Positions 24,801-37,700 of a DNA stretch of 64,000 bases are shown here, in pieces; positions within the stretch are counted from its first letter, which is position 1, and each line of letters starts with the position of its first letter. The notes beneath the pieces were generated by a model. That model was not told the DNA's origin. It worked only from the letters and a program-made list of their open reading frames with translations, and did no database searches. The position numbers and the translations under genes were made by a program. Location of the stretch: NCBI GenBank assembly GCA_026261815.1, contig JAMPIT010000539.1:6340501-6404500 (forward strand), read 5' to 3'. This DNA is from Monarcha castaneiventris obscurior (lineage: Eukaryota > Chordata > Aves > Passeriformes > Monarchidae).

Positions 24801-27800
24801 CTCTAAGGTGTGATCCTGACAAGGGCTGAACATTTATGCCCAAGCCTTTCTCAGAAGTAGAAACAACAGGTCCATGGGTCAGTGAGAGGAAGGCTGAGGA
24901 GAGAGAAGCAGCCCTTGGGAGAGAGAAGAGAGGGGAAGGCAGAACCCCCAGGAGCCAGAGCATCCTGCTGCAGGCCTGGGTGTAAACTTCAAAGGGATCT
25001 AAAGCTAAGCAGCTGCTTGTTTTTACTGTGCTTCTGCTGGGTTTTGTTTCTTGGTTGGAATAGTGGTACAAATGTTGCTTTACTGGGTGCAGGAGTGGGG
25101 AGGAGGGAACGCAGGTGTAGCTTTGTGTTCAGCTGGATGTCTTGTTCCCAGGGAACAGCACTGGCACACTCCTGCCAAAGCCTATTGGTAGGACTGAGCT
25201 ACCCACAGCCAAGAGCTAGAGTCCAGTTTGAGGCAAAAATGGCAACAGGTAAAATGGACAGGGGTTGAATCTGAGGGACAAAGATATAACGTATTGATTA
25301 TAGAAAGAGCAGTGGTTGATTGATTCTTTTTGCTACCTGGAGCCCTGAAGCAAGGAAGAGTGAAATTCTGAGATTATAAAGTGCTTTCACCATGGGTTAG
25401 CAGATGCTGCCAGCCAAGGGAGTACTCTTAGACCTTGCCAATTCTTCAAAACACTTTCCTCTGCCAACCAGCATTACCTCTGCCTTAGCCACGCTGAAGT
25501 CTCACATGTTTTCATCCAGTACCAGATTTTTGCCAAGCATTGTAAGAGCAGACATTTTTCTCGCAGTAGATTAAATTCACTGACTTTCTCTCCATTTCGT
25601 AGCATTCAAAGGGTGTTTACAGCACAGAGTTAGAGGCTGAAATTGCCATATTTTGTACAATTATCATGGACTTTAAATTGATTATCCTAATGGAGATCTG
25701 CTATTTTCAAAATGTTGCTGCCTCTCTGGCTTTATAATGCATATTGTAGACTGCTGATGCCTTATAACTCTTACACATTCTGTTTTCATTGTATTTGTTT
25801 CCTTATGAGTGTGAAAAATTGTCCAAAGGTTTGGGGTATTAAAGCCAAACCTTTTTAAGAACTGTGTTCAGTATCAAATATTAGTACACAGAAAGTGTGC
25901 AAGAATGGACTAAATACACTTGTGCTACATGAAGAGAGAAAAACAGCATCTAATATTTTACTTCTGCACCTGTACAAGAAAATCAGGCTCATTCAGTGTT
26001 CTTTATTGTGCTTGAATGTTCATTTATTCAATACCATCTGCAAGAGCTTTGCTTCCTCCCAGATACTCTACACAAAACCCTTCATTCAATAAAATTAATG
26101 CTGATAATATCTTTGGATCCTATCCTTGGAGACAGTTTGGGTTTCTTTGTATGAAATAGTTTCAAATGTCTGTAAAAGGCTAGAAATCCCAACAGCTTAG
26201 AATATTTGTGTCTTTGCAATGTGAAAACCAGAGTTAAATGGGAAGATGAGTAGGGGTGCTCATGGAGGTCTGGAGGAAGAAACAGTGCTGTGTGTTGAGA
26301 CACAGCCAACTTAGGTTCTGCTCCCAGTCTGTCCAAGGACTTCTTGCAGAATGTTCAACGTTTTTTTCTCTTTGATCTCCCTATGTTGTGTGGGTTTGTG
26401 TGCATATGTTTAATTGGGAAGTGGCTTATCTTTTTCTTTGTGGCACAATGAGAGGCTTAAAATACCACTGAAGGTTCTGAAAGACTTGGATCCAACAGAA
26501 AGACCATGACAGCACAATAACAAAGAGCACTGTAATCCCTGTCTTTCAGGAATTATCAACATTGCAGGTTAGTTTTGCACATAAATAACTAAAGACATAA
26601 GGGCAAATACAGCCAAATTAACTTATGCTGAAAATAAGTGGTAATAATTGGACTCTTGAATAAAAAATTGTAATAAATCAAAATACAGATTTAAAATTTG
26701 CAAGTTTAATTGGAATATTTTTAGAAGATAAGAAGATGAGCACCAAATATCATACTTTAAATTTGGTATCATTAAAGATGATCCAAGAAGCTAATACATT
26801 TTTTCTGCATCACTTTCTTTAAGTACTATTTTGCTTTAATGCTGAGCATAATAGATGACTGTGATTGTGGTATATCATTTGTTAGAATAATGTTCTGATG
26901 AGCCACTTGTACAGTGTCAGCTTGAAGTAGATTTAATCCTTTTTCTTGAGCTATCTGTTATTCCTCTGCATGTTCTCTGTGCTATGTTTTCCACTGACCC
27001 CTGTTTGCTAATGATACTTTTTATTAGTGCCAGTTAGAATAAATTGGTCTGTTAGGTTTAGAGCAAAGATGTTAATAATGTTTTCAACCTCAGTGCAATG
27101 AACATCACACAAATCACTCTGCACACTTCAAGATACAGGGGCACTTCAATCCATGTGTTTTTTGTAATTTGTGAGTCTGGTGCAATATTTTATAAAAATA
27201 CTATTCATAAACCATTTTGTCACCTAGGATGCATTATTTCCTCTTTTGGGTGATGAATTTCTGTTAGAGGAGCATCTTTTGCACCAAGGACTAGTTAAGA
27301 AAAAACAAACAGCAAATAACCCAAAGATGATAGAGTGAACTCCGGCGGTGTTCCTTCGCTTCAGCAGATGCTTGTACTGTGACCAAACACTGACACAAGG
27401 AGTCAAATCTAGTGCTCTCTGTTCACATATTCATGGAGTTGAGCAGTAATATGAGAATGAGGACTGGGTCCACACCTTGCATCACTCTACTAAACACAGC
27501 AAAGTTATTGTGCGTTGATAGAAATGCATATACAGCATAAAAATTCTGCTCATGTCTGGTATTTCTTTTCCCAGTAGACTAAACTGCTTTTATGGGCACT
27601 ATGGGGAGGTGCCATTGCACCTGACAGCTAATCAGTTAATGGTCTGAAGGACCAGAGGAAAGCAATAAGCTATTTCAAAGCACTGGGCCTAGTTGTCAGC
27701 TCTTGTAAATTGGCATTAGCTGAATTATTTTTTTCAGTGATGTCTGATCTATAGGTTGCAGTTCCACTGTTTAGAAATGTTCCCATTACCATTTTTTTCA

Positions 27801-28069
27801 GTTTGGGGTGTAGTTCATGGCTTACAAATGAAATGTATTTAGCTGGGAAGGTGGCTTAGTTCTGCCATCTCCTCTCTCCGTCTCTCATTCTGGGGTTGTG
27901 CTCAGTGTACTGTCTCTCTGGCTCACCATTCTTTCCATGATTCATCTCCCTTCCTGGTAGGACCAGGACCTGCCAAGCACAGAGGATACTTTTCAGATTT
28001 CCAGAGCTATTTTAGGCCTAAGAATTGCATAGGTGTGCACTTTGTGTTCATTACCCTGGGGTGACCCAG
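18809..28069. other. long unique AT-rich DNA, no gene seen
   Basis: Nine kilobases without a recognised repeat family or gene. Small features: a GTTT run at about 18932-18945, a purine-rich piece at 22661-22705 (gaagaaggagaggagaggaa), and an AT-only stretch near 24310-24350. Frames of 80-130 codons (22957-23253 plus, 25071-24682 minus, 24882-25268 plus) match no family I know and several overlap each other on opposite strands. Parts such as 20220-20420 and 26560-26900 look like ordinary old unique DNA. Confidence 0.55.
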
Positions 28070-28685
28070 AAACACATCCTTGTGGCAAGGAAGGCCAGGA
28101 GCAGTGTCCTGGACGGCACAAGGCAGAGCAATGCCAGCAGCTCCAGGGAGATGATCTTCCCATCTCCTTAGCCCTGGCAAGGCCACATCTGGAGTGCTGT
28201 GTCCAGGTCTGGCCTCCCCAGTGCAAGACATACTGGACTTACTGGAGCGAGGCCAGCAAAGGACCATGAAGATGATTAAGGGATTGGAGTATCTGTCACA
28301 GGAGGAGTGGCCAAAAGAGCTGGTACTGCATCTTGGAGAAGAGGAGGATCAGGAGGAACTTACCAGTCTGTGAGAATACCTGATGATGGAGTAAAGAAGC
28401 CAGAGCCAGATTCTTCTCTGTGGTGCCCAGTGACAGGACAAGAGGCAATAGGCACAAGCAGAAACACAAGATATTCCATTTGAACATAAACAAAACCTTT
28501 TTTTATTGTAGGGGTGGCCAGACACACAGAACAGATTGCTCAGAGACTCTGCAGAGTCTCCATCCTTGGAGATGCTCAAAACCCAACTGGACACAGCCTG
28601 CTCTAGCTGATCCCACTCTGAACAGCAGGTGGGACTGGCCAATCTCCCGAGGTGCCTTCCCACCTCAGCTGTCCTGTGATGAGAC
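28070..28685 (+). mobile_element. CR1 non-LTR retrotransposon, longest copy, 5'-truncated
   Basis: The plus strand preserves the end of CR1 ORF2 in pieces. LALARPHLECCVQVW is read from about 28168, LLERGQQRTMKMIKGLEYL in a different frame from 28239, and VVPSDRTRGN with a following HK.KH..FHLN motif from 28420. The frame change between the first two shows at least one indel, and stops break the rest. The 3' end reads ggactggccaatctcccgag and ccacctcagctgtcctgtga, a variant of the avian CR1 terminus 'GGACTAGATGATCTCCAGAGG..CCAACCT..TTCTGTGA'. Its VPSDRTRGN and HFHLN-like segments differ from the corresponding parts of the copy at 6612, so it belongs to a different CR1 subfamily. The endonuclease and most of the polymerase are missing, so it is inactive. 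Confidence 0.93.
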
Positions 28686-31600
28686 CTCAGACCTTGCTAC
28701 TTTTAGCTTGTTGCAAATGCAGTACTGGATCTCTGGCATCTATCTGCTCTCTTGCCCATCTGCTAGAATGGCATTGTGCCCACTCAGAAGGTGCTATGCC
28801 AGTTTCAACAAGGCACAGGTGCCAACCAAACATAGATTTAGAAAGATACCCTGCATAAGATCCTCCTGGTAGTAAGTAATGCCAAATTAGGCCCACATGC
28901 TTCATTACGAGGGATCACATCTGTTGAGGCTTGTGGGCATTGTACCATCAATTACAGCCTTTATCCTCTCATTCTCTTCCCTGAAAGCTTTAGTGAATGG
29001 AAAGCAAAATTTATGAGCCAATCAAGTGCCTTGAGAAAATGTGGGTTTTTCCCTAGTGATCTCTGTCTTGAAATCTCAAAATTCAAGCTGCTAGTGTTTA
29101 TTTCCCTCTGTTAGACATAATTCAGTATACACTAGATTTGCTTGTGAAGGCAATAGAAGAAAAAACACTGAAAAACATATTCTTTCTTGTCACTTAATAC
29201 CATGAGAGAAGGATTGTGTGCAATTCATTTGATACTTGTTAGACCCTGAAGAATTATTTGGACTGGTACCTTCATTTAGTAGAAGAAAATGCATCAATTT
29301 GGTTGCTGTGCATTCTCAAGTTTCACTTTGGCATTTAAAAGATCACAAGCCTCCATCTCTGCTGGCCACTGTTTTGTCTATGCTGTGTGAGACCTAGAGA
29401 TGTTATATTGCTCAACACACTCTAGGAGAAGAATTCATGACCCAGAAAAAAACTATTAAGCCCTCTTGCTTCAAGAACGTTGGGCCTGTGTGGATAAAGG
29501 AAGGTGGCAAAGTGCTGACTGAGTGCTGCCTGCTCACTCAGGAGCAGTTACCTGTGCCTGTGGCACTCGATGGGATGTTCATCAGTCCTTCACGTCACGT
29601 CAGCTGGCTTTGGAGTTTGCTGTGCCAGGAGAAGTCTTCTCACTGTTGACCCCGAGTCATCCTGACCTCTGCTCTGGGTGTTTCTTTCAGGATCTCCCTA
29701 AACTACAGCATGTGATTTGCTGTCAGTGGAATGTTTTAGGAAGGACTGAGAAATGACACAGCATTAATAATGCCAGAGCAGGGGTAAAGAAAGCAATGCA
29801 ACAAACTGTCTAGAGCAGAGCAGTCAAGGTAACTGAGCAGGACTGACAGCCTGGACAGCCCACAGGGTCTCGTGATTTACCTTAGGCTGAAGCTGAGGGG
29901 CGGTGGGCACTGCTTTGCACCTGTCTACACCTCATATCTGACCTGATGAGAATTGGCTTGCATTAATTGGCAGTCAGTTTGAGTTATGCCAGCCTTGAAG
30001 CACAAGCCCCAGCACAGCCCTGTGATGTGTCCGTGTGTGCTTGTCCCTGGTTGAGGCAGGAAGTTTGCAAGGTAAGGCAGCCCTGTCTCAGCTCTGGAGC
30101 ACGGGGGGCTGCTGGAGGTTCAGATGCTGAGCTCTGCCACATTGCTGCTCTGTGCCTCCTGCTGCTCTGGCTGATGGGCAAACCAGCTGTAGCACCCCCC
30201 GGAACATAAAGCATCATCATTCTGATGGTGTTTATCGCATTCTTACATCATTAAGAGAAATATGTTCTAAAATACTGGCGAGTCCTGCAGACTGGTTTTA
30301 TTCTCATAATGATCCAAATATTGATATCCGAACAGTCCGTTATTTATGCACCATTAGGTATCCTGCTCATGGCATTTTCCCACATCTTTCCATCCAAACC
30401 TGGAGAACATGTGCTGTCATATGGTTTGCCTATTCTTTAAGAGTTAAAACAATAAAAATAGCACAGCAGGATCTGGTCCATAAACAATGGAAACATTGCT
30501 CTAAATTCAGTACTATTTCTGTTTTTATTATGTGATCGCTTCTTTGTTGTTAATCACTTGCCCTACTTAATTCATTCATTATACTCGAAAGCTTTGAGAT
30601 TAAACCCCCAGGCAGGATAGCTTCATATGAATCCTTTCTTTTTTATCTGTTCCAAGTTAGATTAAGTCTAGGTCCTGTTTAATGAGGTGCCACTTGCTGG
30701 CTTTTCATGCAGAAAGAATTCCTCATACTCAGCGGTATGTATATACCATATAAATTATAAAATATTTTACTTTTTTTTTCTGAATTTCTAACTAATATGT
30801 CCTGCAGAAAACAGTGTTATTACAAGTTCCTTGGGATATGGGTGGTTGGCTACTTCTGATTTGAATTTTCCTTTTTTTTTTTTTTCAGTAATGAACCTTG
30901 CTGTTCATTTTTCAGTTGTTTCAGGTTTTTATTTAAATTATGTCTTTTCATAGCAATATTTCATAGCAATATTAATGACAGTGATAAGACTTCTTTGCCT
31001 ATGTCTGCAATTTACTAAGTCAGTTACTGGAATGCCTTCACCTGCCATAGAAATGTTAACAGCCTGCCCATGCCTGGCAATGTTTGGTGTTAATGGACTA
31101 GCAGGGCCAATGTGGTGTAGGCATGGAGAGTTTGTGGTCAACAGCAGCTCAGGGAGTGTGATGGGGCTCTCACCTCAGAGTCTGAGGGGTGAAGTACTTT
31201 AATAGGGTCATGTTGACTGGGGTTAGGCTTTGTCATGCAACAGAGGTTGGAGTTTGTACCTCTGCATCTTCACTGAGCTGTCTTTGCTGCACCACTCTGT
31301 CCTGTGGATAAGAAATCCATTCCATATTGGCAGACTCCTGATACTAATGGCACTTCCTCCAGGTTCGTGGAACTGCTTGTTCTCTAGCAATTTTGTCTGG
31401 TAATTCCATGCTGGACTCATATCTGTGTTTTTTGGCTTTTTCACATTCTTTCCAACACCAAAAAGCTGTTTGGTTGAGAATGCCTTGCACATGTCAGCCC
31501 CTGTGTCTGTGTTCTCACATGTTGCAGGTGGCAGGATTCTTTATGCTGACCATGAGTGTTGATACATATATCTATAGGGAGAGTCTGGCTACACTGCCAA

Positions 31601-33490
31601 ATCCCCTCTTTCTGAAAATTTGGGACATACCTGTTTTCACCTGTTTTTATTTTAAGACAGGGAATGAGAAAACAAAGCCGTAGTTCAGCTATTTTTGTGA
31701 AAGCCTGCTGCAGATAAGTGGTGGGTTAGTGGTGAAAGAGCAACTTTGTCCTGCTGAGAAGAAGTGATCACAAATAGTCTCTATCATGAAATGGCTTCTA
31801 AAATGCTTCTTTTCCAGAATTTAAGACTGAACACCTCACAGAAATGGAAGGCAGCAATGATGTTCACCCAGAACCAATCATATTCCATGGTCTTTGGAGA
31901 GTTTTTGTCCTTGTTTTTGCCTGCTGAGTTTAAGGAGTTTGGTTACCTTGTTTCAAGATCAAGCTGCTCTTGAAATGTTATTCCAGTTATATTAGTTATG
32001 TTGAACAAAGCATTATTTATGCTGAACTAGTTATGTTGTATTAAGCCAGTTTAGGCAGGGGTTTTTTTATGCAGTTTCTGTATGTTTCTTCCCATTTATA
32101 GAGAAGACAAGCTGTAATCCTCAGCCTGAGTTTCTGGTGACTCTTGAATATTTCACCTGGACTAATGCAATCATTCATTCAAGGTCTGGGATTTAGGCCT
32201 TTCTCCAGTACTGGTTAACTCTGCTCTTTCAAGAGCCCTTCTCAACCCCTGGTGTAAATGAAAATTGAGATTTGCTCTGTGTGCCCCTTCCCTCTTGTCA
32301 TGCTCCCTGATGCAAAGTTTTTGATTATTTCACCTTAAGGACAGTTGAGAGTCCAGTGTTAAGGAATTTGTATGCAACAAAAAAAAGAAGCAACGAGCTG
32401 ATAGTTTGTTTTTTTTTTTTTTAAACTCTGATTCAGACTAGTTCTGCAGATAGGAAATGTTTTTATTGTTAGCAGTACTGCTACTGATATTCAAAGTTAG
32501 ACTCAACACTTCATATTGAAGATTAATATTCAGGAGGAAGAGGAAAAGGACTTTTTTTTCAGTTCTGTAGGTGACTGATTTTGAGAACCGTGATGGATAC
32601 TTAGTTGGGAGAGGACGGAAGAAACAGAGTTTAACTACACCTAAATATTCGGTATAAGCAATGTCTTACAATTTATTCTTTCTTCTGAAGGAAGTCAAAA
32701 GAAGTCAATACTAATCACTGTAGAAAGGATATTTGACTCAGAGAGAATAGTAGGTTTAAGCACTTTTTTGTTAATGCTTCTCAGAATCTAATGTTAAATA
32801 ACTCCTTAATAGTAATTTTTATATATATGAAAAATACGCAGAAGAAGCAGATGACTTAACTTAGATAAAAATGGAATAATGTTACATTTTGAAATACCTA
32901 TGGGTAGTCAAAAGTTATAAATGCAAGTACTGGTACATAAATATCATCTCTAATAGGTGATCGACAACTCTCTGCTTTGTGAATCAATAAAAAAAATCCT
33001 CTATATTCATGTATTTAAAAAGTATGAAGTAAAAAATTAATTAACCAGTTGTTTTCCTTGCTTCTGCTCTCTGTTGCTAGGCTGTACCACTTATCACCTG
33101 TGAGACATCCAGATCTGGAACAGAAATAATAAAGGGAATTGCAACACTTTCAGTTCAAGGTACCAGTGGTGTTTCACAGTAGGCTCGCCCCCCACAGCCA
33201 GCTTTAGAGAGGAGATCCGTGGCTTTTCAACTGCATAGTGTGATGTTATCAAATATTTTGAACTGTAATCTTGCAATTACTATTAATGTTGCATTAAAAG
33301 ATTATTTAATGAAGGAGATCATGCAGAGAACAAGCAATATAATGGCTCCAAGCAGCTTGCCTCCCACATACCTGGAAAAACTCCCTACTGTTACAGAGGG
33401 AGGAAGAACAGTTAGTGCCAGTTCTAAACAATAGGTTTCACACTGTATCTGTTAAGACCTGTTGCTTTTGGCAACAAAAACTGACTCAAA
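28686..33490. other. unique non-coding DNA, no gene seen
   Basis: A GC-richer patch (about 29840-30190) is followed by an AT-rich stretch. The latter keeps several CpGs and an open frame of 127 codons (30152-30535, plus) without recognisable domain. Poly(T) followed by CAG at about 30871-30888 looks like a splice acceptor but has no coding sequence after it. A 13-base perfect duplication (ttcatagcaatat) lies at 30947-30972. T runs occur at about 32408-32423. Confidence 0.55.
30947..30972. repeat. 13-bp perfect tandem duplication
   Basis: The unit ttcatagcaatat is present twice in direct succession in unique AT-rich DNA. Confidence 0.95.
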
Positions 33491-34720
33491 GGCATAAATT
33501 TAAATTTTAAAAAGTGGTGTTTGGTGATTAAAGACAAACACAGAATATTCTAGCTTCTGCTGTGCATTGTTTAGCATTCAAAGGCAGTTGTGGAGGTGTT
33601 GGCTGTCTGGGTGTTCCTCTCCACCACGTATTGTTTAACCTCTCTGTGCATTTCAGGACCAGATCATGTTCTGACAAAAGTGTGGGTAATCCACTTGCTC
33701 TGGTATAAAACTTGTTGGAGTAACTTAGGAGCTGAGGCTTCAGCTGTGCTTCAGAACTGAAATGCATTTCATGTTGTAAATTTCTGTGGCTGTTGCTGTG
33801 GTGCTCTGTTGGCAGTTCCCTCGTGTAGCAGATCTCCCTGTGGTATCTCTGAAGATGCTGCCTGGCACTTCCTTCAGCCTTTGCTTCATGTGGCTGTTTT
33901 TCTTTTCGCCACACTGAAAGCTGAGGGAAGTGTGATGATGTTAATGTGTGGCTAAATCCTGACAAGCCACTGGTGCACAGGGAGTCCTGGATTACAGATA
34001 ATTTCAGGAAGTGGTCCACCTTAACGAACATGTGAAACGCATGCACGTTATACAAATTACAGCTGTGATGGTCTAAGGACACAGGCAGGGTAAGATTTGG
34101 AATAAAACAACTCTTTATTTTTTAATTTTTTTTTCAGTTCTCCAGTTCAGGAAAATTGGCCAAGTTTTCTGTACAAAACCTTCCTTGTTTCATGCTTTGT
34201 AGATGAACAGAAGGAAAATCCTCGATGCTGTTCCATCCTCCAATGAACCTGGAGTTAGAGCACACCACAATGTTTCTGGCTCAGCAATCACCTTGCAGAG
34301 GGCTGTGTCTGAAATAGTGAGCCGTGCTCTAACACCAGGTGCCAGGGGTTTTTTCAGTAAATTGAAGAACCAGGCTGTGACGATGTAAATGTGCTCATAC
34401 ACTGATTGAATTCTTACTGCCTTGCCTGTCAGTACCTTGCTCCATAAAGTCTGATCAGGTATCTGCAAAATGGTGCCACAACAGTGGAGTTGAGGGTCTA
34501 CCCAGTTTTGGGTACCCATTCCTTTGTGTTTTGCACCAGTCGGATTTTGGGTGATTAATATCTGGAGTTTCATCTTCACAATAGAAGGTTACTCTGTCCT
34601 GACTTTGCCTGTTCTCTTCCATTGTGGAATTTGGGCACAGGGTGTCTGAAGTGGCACATTTCATTCTGTACAAGAGAAGGGCCAGGGATTTAACCAGCCT
34701 TTTATTCTTCACCTAGAGGA
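33491..34720 (-). other. stop-poor stretch on the minus strand, nature unknown
   Basis: Three minus-strand frames follow each other: 34712-34455 (85 codons), 34579-34190 (129 codons) and 34082-33528 (184 codons, the longest frame outside the tandem repeats). An AATAAA signal on the minus strand lies at about 34118-34113, between the second and third. None contains a domain I recognise, the frames are not all in phase, and frames of this length are close to what chance yields in 64 kb. It could be a decayed retroposed sequence, a piece of a lineage-specific transcript, or accident. Confidence 0.2.
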
Positions 34721-37700
34721 AAGCTGGACCTGCTCTGCTGCAGTGCAAATACCCAGCAGCAGCTGTAACCCAAGACCTAGTCTGGATTTCACCCTCCCAG
34801 CCCTCAGTGGGTTGCTGGTGACCACTCATCCTGTACAGAATTAATAGGAAAAGTCAATAAAAAGTAAGCACTTTTACCTCTGTTTTTCACTGCATTTTTC
34901 TTGTTAATCTTGTGTTTGGTTCACTGTGAGCGAAGGCCATGTGTGTAAAGCTATTTACACAAATATATTACCATGAAAAAGAAAATCCTACCTCTGACAA
35001 AATCTAATTGTTAGACTGGAGATATGAGTTCATATGAATTTCTATACATCTTTAAAGTTCAGTGTTTCTATCCAATTCATTAAACCGTAAGCCTGCTTTC
35101 CTCTCATCTTTATTTGTAATTGCATTTACAAACCATGAATAATTAGAAATAATATTTGAAACAAAGGCCTTTGGGGCTATATTAATCAAGGAGAAAAGTG
35201 TTACTCATGAAATTTTATGGGATAAGCGCAATTATCAATAGAAGATTATTCCTGTAGCACTGGTCTTTATTATTTTTTTTCTTTTAAGGACTCATGGTCA
35301 CATTAGAAATACAGTATTTTGTAGGAAAAGAACAATATTTTCTCACTGCACAATGTATTCCTAAAATTAAAGTAATATTGTGTTTAGCCTCATAATGTCT
35401 TTGGGGGAAAGATTGGTTTAATTCAACTCCTATTATATATGAGAAAGTTGCCTAAGTGATTTTCAGGGCATATGGCCTAGGAATGGAACTGCATGTCTTG
35501 AATGAGTTCCAGCAAATTTCATGTGCTCTTCTTTTACTGCCTCTTTGTTGTTACAGAGGAAAAATTAATTCAGTCTTTCAAGAAAGTAACTCTGAATAGA
35601 TTGAAAGACGGCCTGTCTCCTCCTCTCTGCTCATGATTTTCGAGGGTATCTGCATTCCACTGGGCATTGACGTCTTCAAAAATAGCCATAAATTCATGAG
35701 CACATGAGGGAGTTTTCCTGAGAAGTGGCCAAACCTTTGGAATACTTGCTAGAGAGAGAAAAATATGATCATGAATTTCAATATATTGAAAAATATAACC
35801 CAATTTCTTCTTGATTATTCTCTTCTATGACACATTTTTCTCAACAAACCACTGCTGGTCATGTGTTGACTTCATTCCTTTTCTTACCTTTGTGGATTAA
35901 ACAAATGGAACAGAGTAAGTGGAAAGGAGCAGCATACTGTGGAAAAAAATAGAAATACATAGAGAAAGAGAAGATTGCAGAAGCAACCTGTCCCTGAACA
36001 ACAGTTTTCACCATCTGTTTATCAATTCTCAAACTGAAGCACAACACATGAAGTACATAGGAAAGAGCAGAGAGGTCCTTTATGGGAGGTGCTACACTCT
36101 ACAGCAGCCTTTCAAATACACTCCTCTTTCTTTTTGTCCTGAGCTTCAGAAGGTAAATGTTTGGCTTTACAGATCTACAACCAGCATTTTAGGATTGTAT
36201 GATACTGCAGTATTTCTGCTGCTTATCAGCTCAGCCAGGAGGAATAGTCGGGCTTTTTAAATGACTGTCTCCACTGCATTCAGCTTCTGGACACTGATGT
36301 ATTTTTGCCTTTGTTTCTAAGCACCATCCAGTCTCTTAAATGCTTTTACAAATTAAGCTTGAATGCAAGCTTTCACCAGTATCTGAAGTGCAACTTATTA
36401 TTCCTAATGATCCCTCCTTCTTTTGAAATGCCACTCAACTTCTCTTTACTGGAACCATTAAATATAGCTAAACTAAATAAATGAATGAGAAGACTATTTC
36501 TGGCATGCAACCTTGACAAATTTATCCGTTATATTTCAACAGTTTTTCAGTTGGTAATGAAATGCTCATCTCTGTACCTCATTATGAAACTTCGTGAAGT
36601 TTCTTTTAACACTGCTGGTGGTGACGTTGCAGGGAAGCTGTGTTAACTAATGACTGCTACATTTATAATTTATTCTAAGCAATCTAAACTGTTGTTGGAA
36701 AATAGTGAGTGTCTTCTGAAGCTTTATGAATATAGTTGCAGGTATATGAATAATTTGTAACTATATATTCACTGATTAGACAAAAATAATGGAAATCTTG
36801 ATACTAGTTGTCACTGGAGTGATACCAGTAAAAAATTTCACTTTCTTTTTGAACCAGTTGGGATATCGACAGTAATTTTCCATGAGTGTTCCACAGAAAT
36901 CCTGCTTCATAGTAAAGTGCTTCTTCTCCCAATCCAAAAGAAGCAGTATGTAATGTTTCTTCCATTCCTTAAATAAAAATATGCTAATCAGATGTTAATT
37001 AATTGCATTAAAATTTAAGAGGAAACATGTAATTATAGTACACAGGTGCAAAATTATTAGCCAAATTTTCACTATTATCTACAACTTGAAAACTGAACCT
37101 CTCATCACTTTTTTTTATCGACGACTGTGCAGTACTTGGATGCTTCCAGTTTATATCATGTAGTAGTGAATAAGACATTCTGCTGGTGTTTTAATCACCC
37201 TTCTTTATTTTCATCTGTGATCAGGCTGTGTCCTCTGCTTTACACAGAGGTTTTGTTCTCAGTTTTTATCCTGAAGATTTGTGGAGATGAGATGCGTAAC
37301 TTCCAGCTACTACTGGAAATAAAGTATAGCTTGGAAAGTGAATTTCTCTAAGTTCTTGGCTGTGTTGTTATGCCAAAACAGAATATTTGGCACCATTTAA
37401 ATTCAGGCACACTGAAATGAGAATCTGATCTTTATACAGGAGTTCAGACATACAGGTTTAAGGGATGCTGCCCTGGCTTCTTCAGGAAGTCCAAGTGCAA
37501 TAATCACAAATGCTGCACTTGGGTCACCAGTGTGATAGTGCCATGGCACAGAGTGGGAAAGGTTTATGGATGGTGTAAAACTAAGCACCACTGAAGCTTA
37601 GGAATTCCTGCCCTCTGCCCATGTCTGTAGAAGATTCAAGTAGGTGAGAGGACATGAATGGCATAGACACCTGAGCAGTCCTACTCCCTGCTTTTAGCAT

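Noticed and set aside
30871..30900. Poly(T) followed by CAG, resembling a splice acceptor
   Set aside because: No open frame of note follows, and such T-runs before CAG are common in AT-rich DNA.
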